DNA of 64,000 nucleotides from JAPOXR01 sp965221935 (GTDB lineage Bacteria; Pseudomonadota; Alphaproteobacteria; Rhodobacterales; Rhodobacteraceae): contig CBDCSZ010000010.1 in assembly GCA_965221935.1 (NCBI GenBank), forward strand, positions 40,740 to 104,739. Reading direction: 5' to 3'. The position numbers were made by a program, and so were the translations under genes. Every line of letters starts with the position of its first letter. Position 1 is the stretch's first letter. The notes below the pieces were generated by a model. It was not told the origin of the DNA and searched no databases. It saw nothing but the letters and a program-made list of their open reading frames with translations. Below, in pieces: positions 9,028-18,331 of the stretch.

Positions 9028-10113
9028 TCATCGGCTCAGCCCGCTGTGAAGCGCCGGCATGTCCAGCGGGCTGAAACCGTAGTGCCGCAGCCACCGGACA
9101 TCGGAGTCAAAAAAGGCCCGAAGGTCCGGTACGCCGTATTTCAACATTGCCAGACGGTCGATGCCGATGCCAAAGGCAAATCCCTGCCATTTGTCCGCAT
9201 CGACACCGCCCGAATTCAAAACGTTTGGGTGGACCATCCCGCAGCCGAGAATCTCCATCCAGTCAGACCCTTCCCCGACGATGAGGCGTCCTTCTTCCCA
9301 TGAGCAGCGGAGATCGACCTCTGCCGAGGGTTCCGTGAAGGGAAAATGCGAAGCGCGGAATCTCAGCTCGGCGCGCTCAACCTCAAAAAACGCCCGGCAG
9401 AATTCCTCCAGCGTCCATTTGAGATGCGCCATTGAAATATCGCTGTCAAGCGCAAGCCCCTCGATCTGATGGAACATCGGCGTGTGAGTCTGGTCATAGT
9501 CGCACCGGTACACGCGACCGGGCGCAATGACTCGGATAGGCGCCCCTGTTTCAGCCATAGCCCTGATCTGCACCGGCGAGGTGTGTGTTCGCAGGATGTT
9601 GGGTTCCTTACCGTCTTCGGCGGAATTCCGCACGAAAAAAGTGTCATGTTCCTGCCGGGCCGGGTGTTCCGGCGGAATGTTCAGCGCGTCAAAGTTAAAC
9701 CAGTCCTCTTCAATCTGAGGTCCCTCGGCGACTTCAAATCCAAGATCGGCAAATATCGCGGACACTTCTTCGATGACCTGGCTGACAGGGTGCACGGTTC
9801 CTGACCGGCGGTTGCGGCCAGGCAGCGTAATGTCCATCCATTCGCGCCCGATTTGCGCGTCAAGCTCCAGTTCGGCGATCTCCGACTTCCGGACGGCGAT
9901 TGCAGCGGCGATCTCGTTCTTGATGCGGTTGAGCTCAGAGGCCACCTGCTTGCGCTCGCCGGCATCCATTTTCCCGATCTGACTCAGCTGTTTGCTGATT
10001 TCTCCCGCTTTGCGCCCGAAAGCGGCCAACCGCGCATCGACAAGCTCAGCCTCGCTGTTCGCCCTCGCAATCCGGTCGAGGTGCCTCTCCAGAAGCCCGT
10101 TAAATCTTTCCAT
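9028..10113 (-). CDS. pheS: Phenylalanine-tRNA ligase alpha subunit
   Basis: 361 residues from ATG 10113 (MERFNGLLERHLDR). The longer open frame adds 37 unrelated residues. The N-terminal coiled-coil tRNA-binding arm covers residues 1-90. Class II synthetase motifs follow: PEHPARQEHDTFF, LRTHTSPVQIR, RVYRCDYDQTHTPMFHQIEG (motif 2), EILGCGMVHPNVL and GIGIDRLAMLKYG (motif 3). It charges tRNA-Phe as an alpha2-beta2 complex with PheT. No pheT follows, although the two are adjacent in most bacteria: the next gene downstream is the DUF1244 gene. The beta subunit must be elsewhere. Confidence 0.93.
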   Translation of the reverse strand: MERFNGLLERHLDRIARANSEAELVDARLAAFGRKAGEISKQLSQIGKMDAGERKQVASELNRIKNEIAAAIAVRKSEIAELELDAQIGREWMDITLPGRNRRSGTVHPVSQVIEEVSAIFADLGFEVAEGPQIEEDWFNFDALNIPPEHPARQEHDTFFVRNSAEDGKEPNILRTHTSPVQIRAMAETGAPIRVIAPGRVYRCDYDQTHTPMFHQIEGLALDSDISMAHLKWTLEEFCRAFFEVERAELRFRASHFPFTEPSAEVDLRCSWEEGRLIVGEGSDWMEILGCGMVHPNVLNSGGVDADKWQGFAFGIGIDRLAMLKYGVPDLRAFFDSDVRWLRHYGFSPLDMPALHSGLSR

Positions 10114-10399
10114 CTTGAACCATTGACACCCGACAGCTGACGGCGGCCACTTTACCCGCAAATCCTGCCGAGCCGCAACTTTTGGCGCATCGATGGATGG
10201 TGTTTCGGCTCGTGCCGTATCCAAGGCGCCGGCGGTGCTGTGCCAAGGACCGGACGGCCGAATCCGCAGTGCGGCAATTCCGCGTCAGCGATTTTTCCCG
10301 AATGGCGGGGCCACTGCCTGCCTGTGTCTCCGCTGTGCGACAGCAGTTCAGGCCGGCGCGGCGGCGGCGCGAAGGCGCCCGCGGACCGCTCTGGGGATC

Positions 10400-11206
10400 T
10401 CAGAGATCCGTTTCAAATTCCATGACGTCCGGAAACCGGCTTGTGCCGCGAACGACCCTGCCAAGGCGTGGCTGATTGTTGTTGTAAACCTCGACCGCAT
10501 CGGCATCGGCATAGCGCATGAAGAGTATGCGCCGGTCCCTGTCCTTTGAATTGTTGCCGTCGGACCGGTGGTAGGTCCAACAGGTGAATATAAGGCATTG
10601 TCCCGGCTCCATCGGCATCGGCATGGCAGCGCTGTCATCGGGTTTGAGCTCGATCTCGATCAGCGCCGCTCTTTCTTCCTCGGTGAAACCGGCCCGCCGC
10701 TGGCCGTCCTTGTGGCTTCCGGACGCAATCCACAGGCACCCATTGGATTCGTCGCTTTTGTCCAGGGCGGTCAGGCAGGTGATGGCGTTGTAGGGCGCCA
10801 ACTCGCCATAGACGTTGTCCTGATGCCAGTGGACCCGTTTGGCGTTCCCGCGCAGTTTAAAGGTGAGCTGTGCCGTCACGCCCTTGATATTCGGCCCGAT
10901 CAGCTGCTCTGCGATATCCACGAGCGGACCTTCGAAATAGTAATCGCGGACGATTGGGGCATGGTGGTGCGCATTGTCGAGGAGCATGTTCTTCAGCCAG
11001 CTTGCGCTGGGATCGTAGCCTTCTTTTTGCGCTGACCAGTGACTCATGCACTGGTCCCTCATCGCTGCCACGCCCTGCTCCGTAAGCACATCGTCCAAAA
11101 GGACGAATCCCCGATCGGCGTAGCTCTCCAGCTCCTCCGGAGAAAGACGGCGGAAGTTGAAGTGGGCCCGATGCCGTTCCCGGACCGTCTGTCGCATGAT
11201 ATTCAT
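10400..11206 (-). CDS. Phytanoyl-CoA dioxygenase (PhyH) family protein
   Basis: 268 residues. This is a Fe(II)/2-oxoglutarate oxygenase of the PhyH family. The metal triad is visible as H-x-D in HWHQDN with a distal histidine in FTCWTYHRSDGN, and a 2-oxoglutarate-binding arginine is likely in the DRRILFMRY stretch. The substrate is unknown, and the family is not limited to phytanoyl-CoA. It follows the permease gene by about 60 bases on the same strand. A second family member lies at 15776-16669, so the oxygenases bracket the transporter genes. This suggests hydroxylation of whatever the transporter imports. Confidence 0.85.
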   Translation of the reverse strand: MNIMRQTVRERHRAHFNFRRLSPEELESYADRGFVLLDDVLTEQGVAAMRDQCMSHWSAQKEGYDPSASWLKNMLLDNAHHHAPIVRDYYFEGPLVDIAEQLIGPNIKGVTAQLTFKLRGNAKRVHWHQDNVYGELAPYNAITCLTALDKSDESNGCLWIASGSHKDGQRRAGFTEEERAALIEIELKPDDSAAMPMPMEPGQCLIFTCWTYHRSDGNNSKDRDRRILFMRYADADAVEVYNNNQPRLGRVVRGTSRFPDVMEFETDL

Positions 11207-11266
11207 CCCTGTCTTTCCGTATGAGAGGCTGCCGCCGATCGGGCGCTGTCTGCGCCTGTGGAATCG

Positions 11267-12181
11267 CTAATAGGTTGAGCGCGGGTCGAGGGCGTCTCTG
11301 AGGCCGTCGCCCATGACGTTGATGCTCAGCACCGTGATGGCGATCATGGCGCCGGGGGGGATCCATATCCACGGCATGGATTTCAGGACAGAAACTGTCT
11401 TAGCGCCTTCCAGCATATTGCCCCAGCTGGGCGTCGGCACCTGGACACCCAGACCCAGATAGCTCAGGGCAGCCTCGAGAAGGATTGCCTCGGCAACGCC
11501 AAATGTCGCCGCAACGGTGAGCGGGCCGACAAGGTTCGGAAGAAGGTGCCGCACCATGATTCGGTGATCCTTCGCTCCGATGCAGTGCGCGGCCATGACA
11601 TATTCTTTTTCCCTGAGCGAAAGAAACTGCCCGCGCACGAGCCGGGCGATCGTTGCCCACCCGAGAAAACCGATAATGAGAATCAGGTTGCGAATGCTGG
11701 GACCGAGCAGCGCAACGCTTGCCAGAACAATGATCAGTGTGGGAAGCGACAGGAAAACATCGGTGATGCGCATCAGAACACTGTCCACGACGCCGCCATA
11801 ATAACCCGACATGCCGCCAACCAGGGTGCCGATGACGAGGCTGATCGAAATTGCCGTCACGCCTACGAGTATGGAAATCCGGCCACCGTGAATCAGCCTG
11901 CTCAAGTTATCCCGCGCCACTGAATCCGTTCCCAGCCAGTGCTGTGCGCTTGGCGGCTTGAAAATGCCGGATTCAATATTGATGGTGTATGGATGATGCG
12001 GAGAGATCCATGGGGCCAAAAGGACAATCACAACCAGGACGGCCAAAACGCCCGCGCTGAAAACAGCCAGCTTATGCCGTTTGAACCTGCGCCAAGCCCT
12101 GTGCCCACCGGTCCTTACGTCGACTTCGGACGCTTCAAATTTCACTGTGGGATCGACGGTCTCAGACATGCCGGGGTTCAC
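11267..12181 (-). CDS. ABC transporter permease, DppC/OppC type
   Basis: 304 residues with an N-terminal cytoplasmic leader, a first membrane helix at about residues 36-60, and a binding-protein-dependent transport domain with five more helices. It contains the DppC-type N-terminal extension (WISPHHPYTINIESG) and an EAA-like loop (EKEYVMAAHCIGAKDHRIMVRHLLPN). It pairs with the DppB-type permease, whose stop it overlaps by 4 bases. It forms the inner-membrane channel for peptides or other small solutes delivered by a family 5 binding protein, likely the one at 21766-23484. Confidence 0.9.
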   Translation of the reverse strand: MNPGMSETVDPTVKFEASEVDVRTGGHRAWRRFKRHKLAVFSAGVLAVLVVIVLLAPWISPHHPYTINIESGIFKPPSAQHWLGTDSVARDNLSRLIHGGRISILVGVTAISISLVIGTLVGGMSGYYGGVVDSVLMRITDVFLSLPTLIIVLASVALLGPSIRNLILIIGFLGWATIARLVRGQFLSLREKEYVMAAHCIGAKDHRIMVRHLLPNLVGPLTVAATFGVAEAILLEAALSYLGLGVQVPTPSWGNMLEGAKTVSVLKSMPWIWIPPGAMIAITVLSINVMGDGLRDALDPRSTY

Positions 12182-13149
12182 TCATACCTGATGCGCGGAT
12201 CCGCCAAGGCGTAAAGAATATCCGCCACCAGACCGGCAGCCAGCACGGCGACACCGTAGACGACCAGCTGCGCCATAATAATGTAGTAGTCCCGCGCGAT
12301 CGCCGCATCGATAAACAGCGATCCCAGCCCAGGCCACTGAAAAACCGTTTCCAGAATGGCCGATCCGCCAAAGATCCAGGGTAGCTTCAGGGCAATGATC
12401 GTGATCAGAGGCAACAGCGCGTTTCTGAATGCATGCCCCGTCAGGACACGCCAGGCCGACAACCCCTTGGCGCGGGCTGTGGTGATGTAATCCTCTCTGA
12501 TCACTTCCAGCATGCTGGCCCTTGCATAGCGCATGATGTCGCTCATGATCACGAGCGCCATCACCAGTGACGGCAGCAACAGATGCCTGAAATGGTCCCC
12601 ATACGTGAACGGCACGGCAGGCGTTCTTGCCCCGCTGGTCGGCAACAGGTCCAGATTGAGCGAAAAGATGAAGATCGCCAGCATCGCAATGAAGAAAACC
12701 GGCACCGAGACTCCCGAAAAGGCCAGCACCGTGAGGATGTAGTCGACCGATGTGTTCTGCTTCAGCGCTGAAATCACCCCCAGGGTTATGCCTACAGTCG
12801 TCGCGATGACGAGACTCACCGCCATCAGCTCAAGCGTCCAAGGTATTCGCTCGACCAGCAGTTTGGAGACAGGTTTCCTGTCCCTGAACCGGTAGCCGAA
12901 ATTGCCTTCGCTGAGGCCGTTCAGCCATTTGAAGTATCGAACGTACGCCGGGTCGTTGAAACCGTGCATCTCGCGCAGCCGCTCCAGCTGTGCGGCCGAT
13001 ATGTTGCCGAGGGAGGTGGAGGAGGTCTGCATGATCATGGCCGAAACAGCGTCACCCGGCGCCAGTTCGATGAATGTGAAACTCGCAACGGTTATCAGCC
13101 ACACCACTGGCACGGAGATAAGAAACCGGCGAAGTATGTATTTGATCAT
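12178..13149 (-). CDS. ABC transporter permease, DppB/OppB type
   Basis: 323 residues from ATG 13149 (MIKYILRRFLISVPVVWLIT). The longer open frame adds 21 residues that do not resemble the family. It has six predicted helices, a long periplasmic loop after helix 1 and the EAA-like loop MLEVIREDYITTARAKGLSAW. Upstream, 420 bases without a gene separate it from the ATPase genes, so the transporter operon may carry an internal promoter or has lost a gene there. Confidence 0.9.
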   Translation of the reverse strand: MIKYILRRFLISVPVVWLITVASFTFIELAPGDAVSAMIMQTSSTSLGNISAAQLERLREMHGFNDPAYVRYFKWLNGLSEGNFGYRFRDRKPVSKLLVERIPWTLELMAVSLVIATTVGITLGVISALKQNTSVDYILTVLAFSGVSVPVFFIAMLAIFIFSLNLDLLPTSGARTPAVPFTYGDHFRHLLLPSLVMALVIMSDIMRYARASMLEVIREDYITTARAKGLSAWRVLTGHAFRNALLPLITIIALKLPWIFGGSAILETVFQWPGLGSLFIDAAIARDYYIIMAQLVVYGVAVLAAGLVADILYALADPRIRYE

Positions 13150-13569
13150 CGGAATCCGGCTCGGGGACTGCGCCGGCCGGGACCCGCAGGGAGTCCCTGA
13201 ATGGCGAAACACATGAATCGATCGGGGCAGATACTGTTCAAACGATGTCGCGGCATTTTTCTGTTCAACTTACAATCGGTGCGCCCCGCCTGGCCGGCGG
13301 CCGGCCGGCTGGGAAGAATATTGCGGGATTCTGAACACCAGACCGGACAGATGTCAATTGTCGGCGCTTCTGACCGGTCCATGCAACGATGCGGTGTGTC
13401 ACGGCGCGCATACCGTTTCCAGGCGAAAGCGCCGTCGCCGGGCATTCGGCTGGCAGGCCGCAATCCCCTTTGCCGCAGCCATTGGCGCTCGCGGCGGGGC
13501 CGGACCGTGAGAACATGCAAGCAGACCGGGGGGGCCGTCCCGGCCGCGGCCTGCGCGCGCCTTTCCGGC
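13150..13569. other. Gap inside the transporter cluster with no recognisable gene
   Basis: 420 bases between the DppB-type permease and the OppF-type ATPase. Open frames exist on both strands but have arginine/proline-rich shadow composition and match nothing I recognise. The position is where a solute-binding protein gene often lies in such operons. I see no remnant of one. Confidence 0.4.
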
Positions 13570-14550
13570 TCACACAAAATGGCACGCGCACCAGGCATTT
13601 GACGAAACCTGTCGGAGTTCGGGCTCCTCTTCGAAGCATCTCGGTTTCGCCAGCGGGCACCTGGTGTTGAAATTGCAGCCCAGCGGCGGGTTGGCCGGGC
13701 TGGGAACATCGCCTTCGAGGATCGTCCGGTTCCGCTTGGCTTCGATCTCGGGGTCATGCACCGGGATCGCCGACAACAGGGCCTGGGTGTAGGGATGCAG
13801 GGGATTGCCGTACAGCTGATGGCGGTCCGTGAGTTCCACGATCTTGCCCAGATACATCACGCCCACACGGTGGGAAATGTGCCGGACCATGCTCAAATCA
13901 TGTGAAATGAACAGGTAGGTCAGGTTGAACTCATCCTGGAGATCCTCGAGCAGGTTGATGATCTGCGCCTGAATCGACACATCCAGGGCGGAAATCGGCT
14001 CGTCACAGACGATAAAGTCCGGGTTTAGCGCCAAGGCCCGTGCGATCGCGATGCGCTGGCGCTGACCGCCGGAGAACTCATGGGGAAAACGGTTGGCATA
14101 GTGCGGATTGAGTCCGACCTTGTTGAGCAGGTCGCTCACTCTTTCCGAAACCTCGGCGCGCGGACACAGCATGTGAATCTTCATCGGTTCACTGACGATT
14201 TCGTGGACCGAAGCCCTTGGATTCAGGGAGGAATAGGGGTCCTGGAACACCATCTGGAGCCGGCAGCGCAGGGTCCGCAATTTCCTTTTGGGGAGTTTCG
14301 CCAGATCCTGTCCAGCGAAGATCACCTCCCCCGAAGTGGGACGGTACAACCGCAGAATCGCCCGCCCGGCCGTTGTCTTGCCGCAGCCGCTTTCGCCCAG
14401 CAGGCCCAGGGTTTCCCCCTCGCGAATATCAAAGGACACGCCGTCGACGGCCTTCACAGCGCCCCGGCTGCCGATGCCAAATCCGGTGCCAACCGGAAAA
14501 TGCATTTTCAGGTTTCTGACTTCGATGAGAACCGGCTTTTCCAAACTCAT
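13570..14550 (-). CDS. ABC transporter ATP-binding protein, OppF/DppF type
   Basis: 326 residues. Walker A is GESGCGKTT (about 53-61), the signature is FSGGQRQRI and Walker B is FIVCDEPISALD. The C-terminal oligopeptide-transporter extension has cysteines in CNFNTRCPLAKPRCFEEEP and CACHF, as in OppF/DppF proteins that bind an iron-sulfur cluster. It energises the permease pair downstream. It starts 6 bases after the stop of the OppD-type gene, so the two ATPases are co-translated. Confidence 0.92.
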   Translation of the reverse strand: MSLEKPVLIEVRNLKMHFPVGTGFGIGSRGAVKAVDGVSFDIREGETLGLLGESGCGKTTAGRAILRLYRPTSGEVIFAGQDLAKLPKRKLRTLRCRLQMVFQDPYSSLNPRASVHEIVSEPMKIHMLCPRAEVSERVSDLLNKVGLNPHYANRFPHEFSGGQRQRIAIARALALNPDFIVCDEPISALDVSIQAQIINLLEDLQDEFNLTYLFISHDLSMVRHISHRVGVMYLGKIVELTDRHQLYGNPLHPYTQALLSAIPVHDPEIEAKRNRTILEGDVPSPANPPLGCNFNTRCPLAKPRCFEEEPELRQVSSNAWCACHFV

Positions 14551-14556
14551 GTCGGC

Positions 14557-15522
14557 TCAATCATTGACGTTCACCCAGCACGCGATTTCATGATCGGACG
14601 CAATGCGCCTCAATGACGGGTTCCTGGTCCGGCAGTCCGGTATACTGTGCCCGCACCGATCGAGAAAGGGGCAGCGGTCCGGCATGTCAATCAGGTTCGG
14701 CGGCAGACCGTGTATGGAGGTGAGCCTCTCGCGGGTTGTCGAATCCAGTTTTGGCAATGAGCCGAGCAGGCCTCTGCTGTAGGGATGGCTGGGATTGGCA
14801 TAGAACTCCCGGACCGGCGCCGATTCAACGATCTGCCCGGCATACATGACGATGACCTTATCGACGCATCCCGCCACAACTCCCAGATCATGCGTGATCC
14901 AAATGACCGCCATGCCAAGTTCCTTGCGCAGACGCATGACGAGGTCGATGATCTGTGCCTGCGTGGTGACATCAAGAGCTGTCGTCGGCTCGTCCGCGAT
15001 GAGGAGCAGCGGATCGCAGGACAGGGCCATGGCAATCATGACGCGCTGCCGCATGCCGCCGGAAAACTGGTGCGGATAGTTGTCGAGGCGGTTGGGGGCG
15101 TCCGGAATGCCGACCATGTCTAACAGATCAATCGCGCGCTGGCGGGCCTGTTCCCTGTTCCTGTCGGTATGCAGCAGCACCGTTTCTATGATTTGGCGGC
15201 CAATCGTCAGGACCGGATTGAGTGACGTCAGGGGATCCTGGAAGATCATCGCAATCTGGTTGCCGCGGAGATTTCTCAGACCCTTCATGTCCATCCTGAG
15301 GACATCGCGCCCTTGAAACAACACCTCCCCCGCCTCGATTTTCCCCGGAGGTTCCGGAATCAGGCGCATCAGGGACAGTGCGCCGACGCTCTTGCCGCAG
15401 CCGCTCTCCCCGACAATGCCGAGCGCTTCTCCCCGCTGAAGCGAGTACGATATGCCGTTGACCGCCTGGACCACGCCGTCGTCCGTCGTGAAGGTCGTCT
15501 GCAGATTACTTACTTCCAGCAA
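14557..15522 (-). CDS. ABC transporter ATP-binding protein, OppD/DppD type
   Basis: 321 residues. Walker A is GESGCGKSV, the signature is FSGGMRQRV and Walker B is LLIADEPTTALD. The typical C-terminal segment LIDMPDRCPFLDRCG is present. It is the partner of the OppF-type ATPase that follows. It is the first transporter gene of the minus-strand operon and is preceded by about 250 bases containing no gene, which is a likely promoter region. Confidence 0.92.
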   Translation of the reverse strand: MLEVSNLQTTFTTDDGVVQAVNGISYSLQRGEALGIVGESGCGKSVGALSLMRLIPEPPGKIEAGEVLFQGRDVLRMDMKGLRNLRGNQIAMIFQDPLTSLNPVLTIGRQIIETVLLHTDRNREQARQRAIDLLDMVGIPDAPNRLDNYPHQFSGGMRQRVMIAMALSCDPLLLIADEPTTALDVTTQAQIIDLVMRLRKELGMAVIWITHDLGVVAGCVDKVIVMYAGQIVESAPVREFYANPSHPYSRGLLGSLPKLDSTTRERLTSIHGLPPNLIDMPDRCPFLDRCGHSIPDCRTRNPSLRRIASDHEIACWVNVND

Positions 15523-15775
15523 AATCCAGTTCCGTCCCGCCGAGTGTCAATAATTGTGTGCCCCCTTCGTGGTTTGTGGACCTGACGGCACACCTCCGGG
15601 CCAGGTCATAACTGTCACGAGCCATCCCAAGCGCCGGCGCAGGCGCGCCTGTCCCCGGCGAAAGTGCCCGCAGCCCGCATGATCGACGTGACACGAAGCC
15701 AAAACCAAAGCCGCGGTCCGGTTCCATGCGTGACCCCGGTCTGATCCAAACTGGCGCGCTGTGGCCGCGCCGGCC

Positions 15776-16669
15776 CTAGGAGGCCCGGTCATTCTCCCAG
15801 AACCAGTCATGACGCACGATCTTCAGATCATACCCCTGTTCCCAATAGCGCGCAACCGGACTGTCCCGCCATTCCTTGTCCAGGTTGTCCCAGGTAAATG
15901 GCTCGCCCACATCGACGGGGTCGGCGCGAAGCCATCTTTCACCGATGGCGTGGCTTTCGCCGGTATAGCGAACATCGATCGAGAGCCGCATTTTATCAGG
16001 CGTCCGATTGGCGGCCGCGGCGTGCACAGTTAACATATTGAACAACAGGATGTCGCCGCACCGAAAACCGGAATGGCGCCACTCCAGCGTGGGATCGACA
16101 TCGACGATCCTTCCCCCGGGCCCTTCAGCCGGCCGCGGTTCGAGGAAACCGGCCTTGTGGCTTCCCGCCAGAATTTTCAAGCCGCCGACGGCCTCCGGCA
16201 CATCACCCAACGGTATCCAGCAACTGATGGTCTCCGTCGAGCCTCCCACAAAAATCCAGTCCTGGTGCGGCTGCGTGATATGTTCGGCGGTCGTGGGAAA
16301 CGATATGCGCGCGATCGTCCGCGGAAACGGCACTACACGCTCTTGGAAAAGATCCTCCATGATGCGGATCAAGTTGCGGTCGAGTTTCAAGCGGTGAAAC
16401 GCTTCCAGGGCCTGGACCCTGGCGTATACGTCCAGATATTCGTCATCATCTTCGTAAACCGGATCGCGGTCGGCAATAGCTTCCAGAGGGTCTTCTCCGG
16501 AGCGCGTCCAACCGGCCTCTGCACAGATTTCGAGGAACTGACGCCGCAGATCGAGAATCTCGTTCTTCGGCAATATTTCTCTGAGAAACAGATACCCGTC
16601 ATGGCGCAGCCGTTTGCGCATCGCGGGCGGATCATCGAGCAGATTGTTCGATTCGACAAAAGGCTGCAT
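15776..16669 (-). CDS. Phytanoyl-CoA dioxygenase (PhyH) family protein
   Basis: 297 residues. The 2-oxoglutarate oxygenase fold is indicated by HITQPHQDWIFVGGS, which carries the H-x-D iron ligands, and by the distal histidine in LFNMLTVHAAAANRTPDKMRLSIDVRY with the arginine used for co-substrate binding. It is distinct from the smaller family member at 10400-11206. It lies upstream of the ATPase genes on the same strand and probably acts in the same pathway. The substrate cannot be told from sequence. Confidence 0.85.
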   Translation of the reverse strand: MQPFVESNNLLDDPPAMRKRLRHDGYLFLREILPKNEILDLRRQFLEICAEAGWTRSGEDPLEAIADRDPVYEDDDEYLDVYARVQALEAFHRLKLDRNLIRIMEDLFQERVVPFPRTIARISFPTTAEHITQPHQDWIFVGGSTETISCWIPLGDVPEAVGGLKILAGSHKAGFLEPRPAEGPGGRIVDVDPTLEWRHSGFRCGDILLFNMLTVHAAAANRTPDKMRLSIDVRYTGESHAIGERWLRADPVDVGEPFTWDNLDKEWRDSPVARYWEQGYDLKIVRHDWFWENDRAS

Positions 16670-17165
16670 CGTGCCCTCCCTTCAACACGCAGCGCCGCCG
16701 CCTGCTAAAGCGATGGACCGCGGTGGCTAAGCCCTCCAAGCGGTCAGCCAAACGCCGGGCTTTCTGGATAATACAAGACTATGCCGGCATCAATTATTAA
16801 ATTTGACCGATCAGGCGCCCGCTTTGTTGGGGCCGCTTCAGTTTCCGGATATGCACCCGTCATTTCAGGCGCTCCATCAAGCCACGCCGTGCTTCGACGA
16901 CCTTCGACCTGCCTGCGGTAACCTGCTGCACCGTTTCGCGTTTTTCCGATCCACAGACTTCCTGCCCCTCGCATCTCAGCCACAAATCGTCTCAACAAGG
17001 CCTTGATCTTGATGATTTCCGGTCCCGGTTTGACAGCTGGAAACCGGGCCGGGAAAAACGAGATGCCGAAGCGGAGCGCCCTCTGACTGATCAAGCGGAC
17101 TGTGGAATGGCCTGGGCTTAGGGCAAAGACGCGATCTTCCGGGACTGCGACAATTGCCGATGCGG
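16670..17165. other. Intergenic stretch without a recognisable gene
   Basis: About 500 bases between the PhyH gene and the toxin gene. A 116-codon minus-strand frame (16744-17094) is open but has no recognised similarity, so I treat it as unsupported. The PhyH promoter probably lies at the left edge. Confidence 0.4.
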
Positions 17166-17618
17166 TTATTGCTGCCGTTCTGCGCCCTGCGCTTCCGTCA
17201 GCAAGGGGTTGAAGGTCCGAAGGCCCCTGAAATCCCGTTCGTTATCCGTCACAACCACGCAGTCGTGTGCCTCCGCTACGGCGGCGAGGATCATGTCAAG
17301 AGCGCTGCGAGGGCGGCCCTCGGTCTTGCCCTCGGCCATCAAACGGGCCCAGATCAGACCGGCATTGTCGTCAAACGACAAAATTCGTCCGGCGAACAGC
17401 GCTTGAGGCCCTTCGTCACCTGTGAACCAAGCTTCAAGGGCATCCCTTCGCTTGCCGCCGGGCAGTTCCAGTATACCGCGCCGAATCTCGGCGATCGTCA
17501 GCGAGGCAACAAAAAGGTCTTCATCCTGCTGACCTGCCATCCAGTCCAACAGGTGCGCGGATGGCTGCGGTTTAACGACGTTGCTGATGATGTTTGTGTC
17601 GAGGAGATAACGTGTCAA
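17166..17618 (-). CDS. vapC: PIN-domain toxin, VapC/FitB type
   Basis: 150 residues. The PIN acidic residues are visible: D in LLDTNIISN, E in SLTIAEIRRGI, D in SALDMILAA and D in VVVTDNERDF. Such proteins are Mg-dependent ribonucleases that cleave tRNA or rRNA when freed from their antitoxin. It overlaps the stop of the upstream small gene by 4 bases, the usual antitoxin-toxin arrangement. Confidence 0.88.
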   Translation of the reverse strand: MTRYLLDTNIISNVVKPQPSAHLLDWMAGQQDEDLFVASLTIAEIRRGILELPGGKRRDALEAWFTGDEGPQALFAGRILSFDDNAGLIWARLMAEGKTEGRPRSALDMILAAVAEAHDCVVVTDNERDFRGLRTFNPLLTEAQGAERQQ

Positions 17619-17917
17619 AGGGCGACCCCGCGCCCTTCGACGCGTGGCCGCGAAAGGTCGAGTTCGGCGCCGACCAGCGGCGAGCGACGCAGGGCCGAGA
17701 GAATCCCACCGGATTTCTTCGGTTCGTCTGTAACCAGTGCCTTGACAGCCAAACGCGCCTTATCCGCTTTCGGCCCCCCCTCGGCAAGGCGCCGCGCTAG
17801 GACGCGAACCAGATCCCGGTCTGTCTCAAGGGCCGTCACCTCAAATCTCTTTAGGCCGCGCCGCTTCAGGCGCGCGCGGTATTTTTTGGTCGCCCTCATT
17901 TGTGCGGCATTGGTCAT
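17615..17917 (-). CDS. Antitoxin partner of the PIN-domain toxin
   Basis: 100 residues from ATG 17917 (MTNAAQMRATKKYRARLKRR), preceded at 6 bases by GGAGG. The N-terminus is very basic and likely binds DNA. The middle (DLVRVLARRLAEGG) is helical, and the C-terminus (KKSGGILSALRRSPLVGAELDL) looks like the extended toxin-wrapping tail common in antitoxins. It couples by a 4-base overlap to the toxin gene. I cannot place it in a named antitoxin family. Confidence 0.75.
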   Translation of the reverse strand: MTNAAQMRATKKYRARLKRRGLKRFEVTALETDRDLVRVLARRLAEGGPKADKARLAVKALVTDEPKKSGGILSALRRSPLVGAELDLSRPRVEGRGVAL

Positions 17918-17932
17918 GACCGGCCTCCATTC

Positions 17933-17946
17933 TATACCCGGGCATA
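17933..17946 (-). promoter_or_regulatory. Near-palindromic operator candidate of the toxin-antitoxin operon
   Basis: TATACCCGGGCATA is a palindrome with one mismatched pair, centred 22 bases before the antitoxin start and overlapping an AT-rich -10-like stretch on the minus strand. Antitoxins usually repress their own promoter through such sites. No experiment supports this. Confidence 0.4.
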
Positions 17947-18331
17947 TATACCAGATCTGATCTCCCTGCAATCGAGTGTGTTTGTTCGCCACATTTGGGA
18001 CGCGCAGCATCCGTTGGTCCCGTCATTGGAAGAACCTGCATTCGGTTTGATAACCGATCCCGGAATTTTGCCACCATGCCATCGGATCAAGGAGCTTTTC
18101 TTCAATGATTTTGCTAAGTTATGGAGTTTTGCCACGAAATCCCTCGGCTTTGTCCTAGGCTCCGCGGCCAATCCCGACGAACGCAGAGCCGTGTCGCCGG
18201 GCTGAACTGTGAACAATGGCGCGACAGTCCGGATCACAGCCGCCGGCAACGGCAACCGGGACGGCTCGCGATCCCGATTCACCGACCGCGCGTCGGCCGG
18301 TCTGGTCTGAAGTTTCTGCTCCTGTCCGGCG
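17947..18331. other. Intergenic stretch without a recognisable gene
   Basis: About 385 bases between the toxin-antitoxin promoter and the stop of the isomerase-like gene. No convincing coding frame or RNA was seen. Confidence 0.4.

Noticed and set aside
16744..17094. A 116-codon minus-strand gene between the PhyH and toxin genes
   Set aside because: No recognisable motif, mixed composition and no good ribosome-binding site, so it is left as intergenic.
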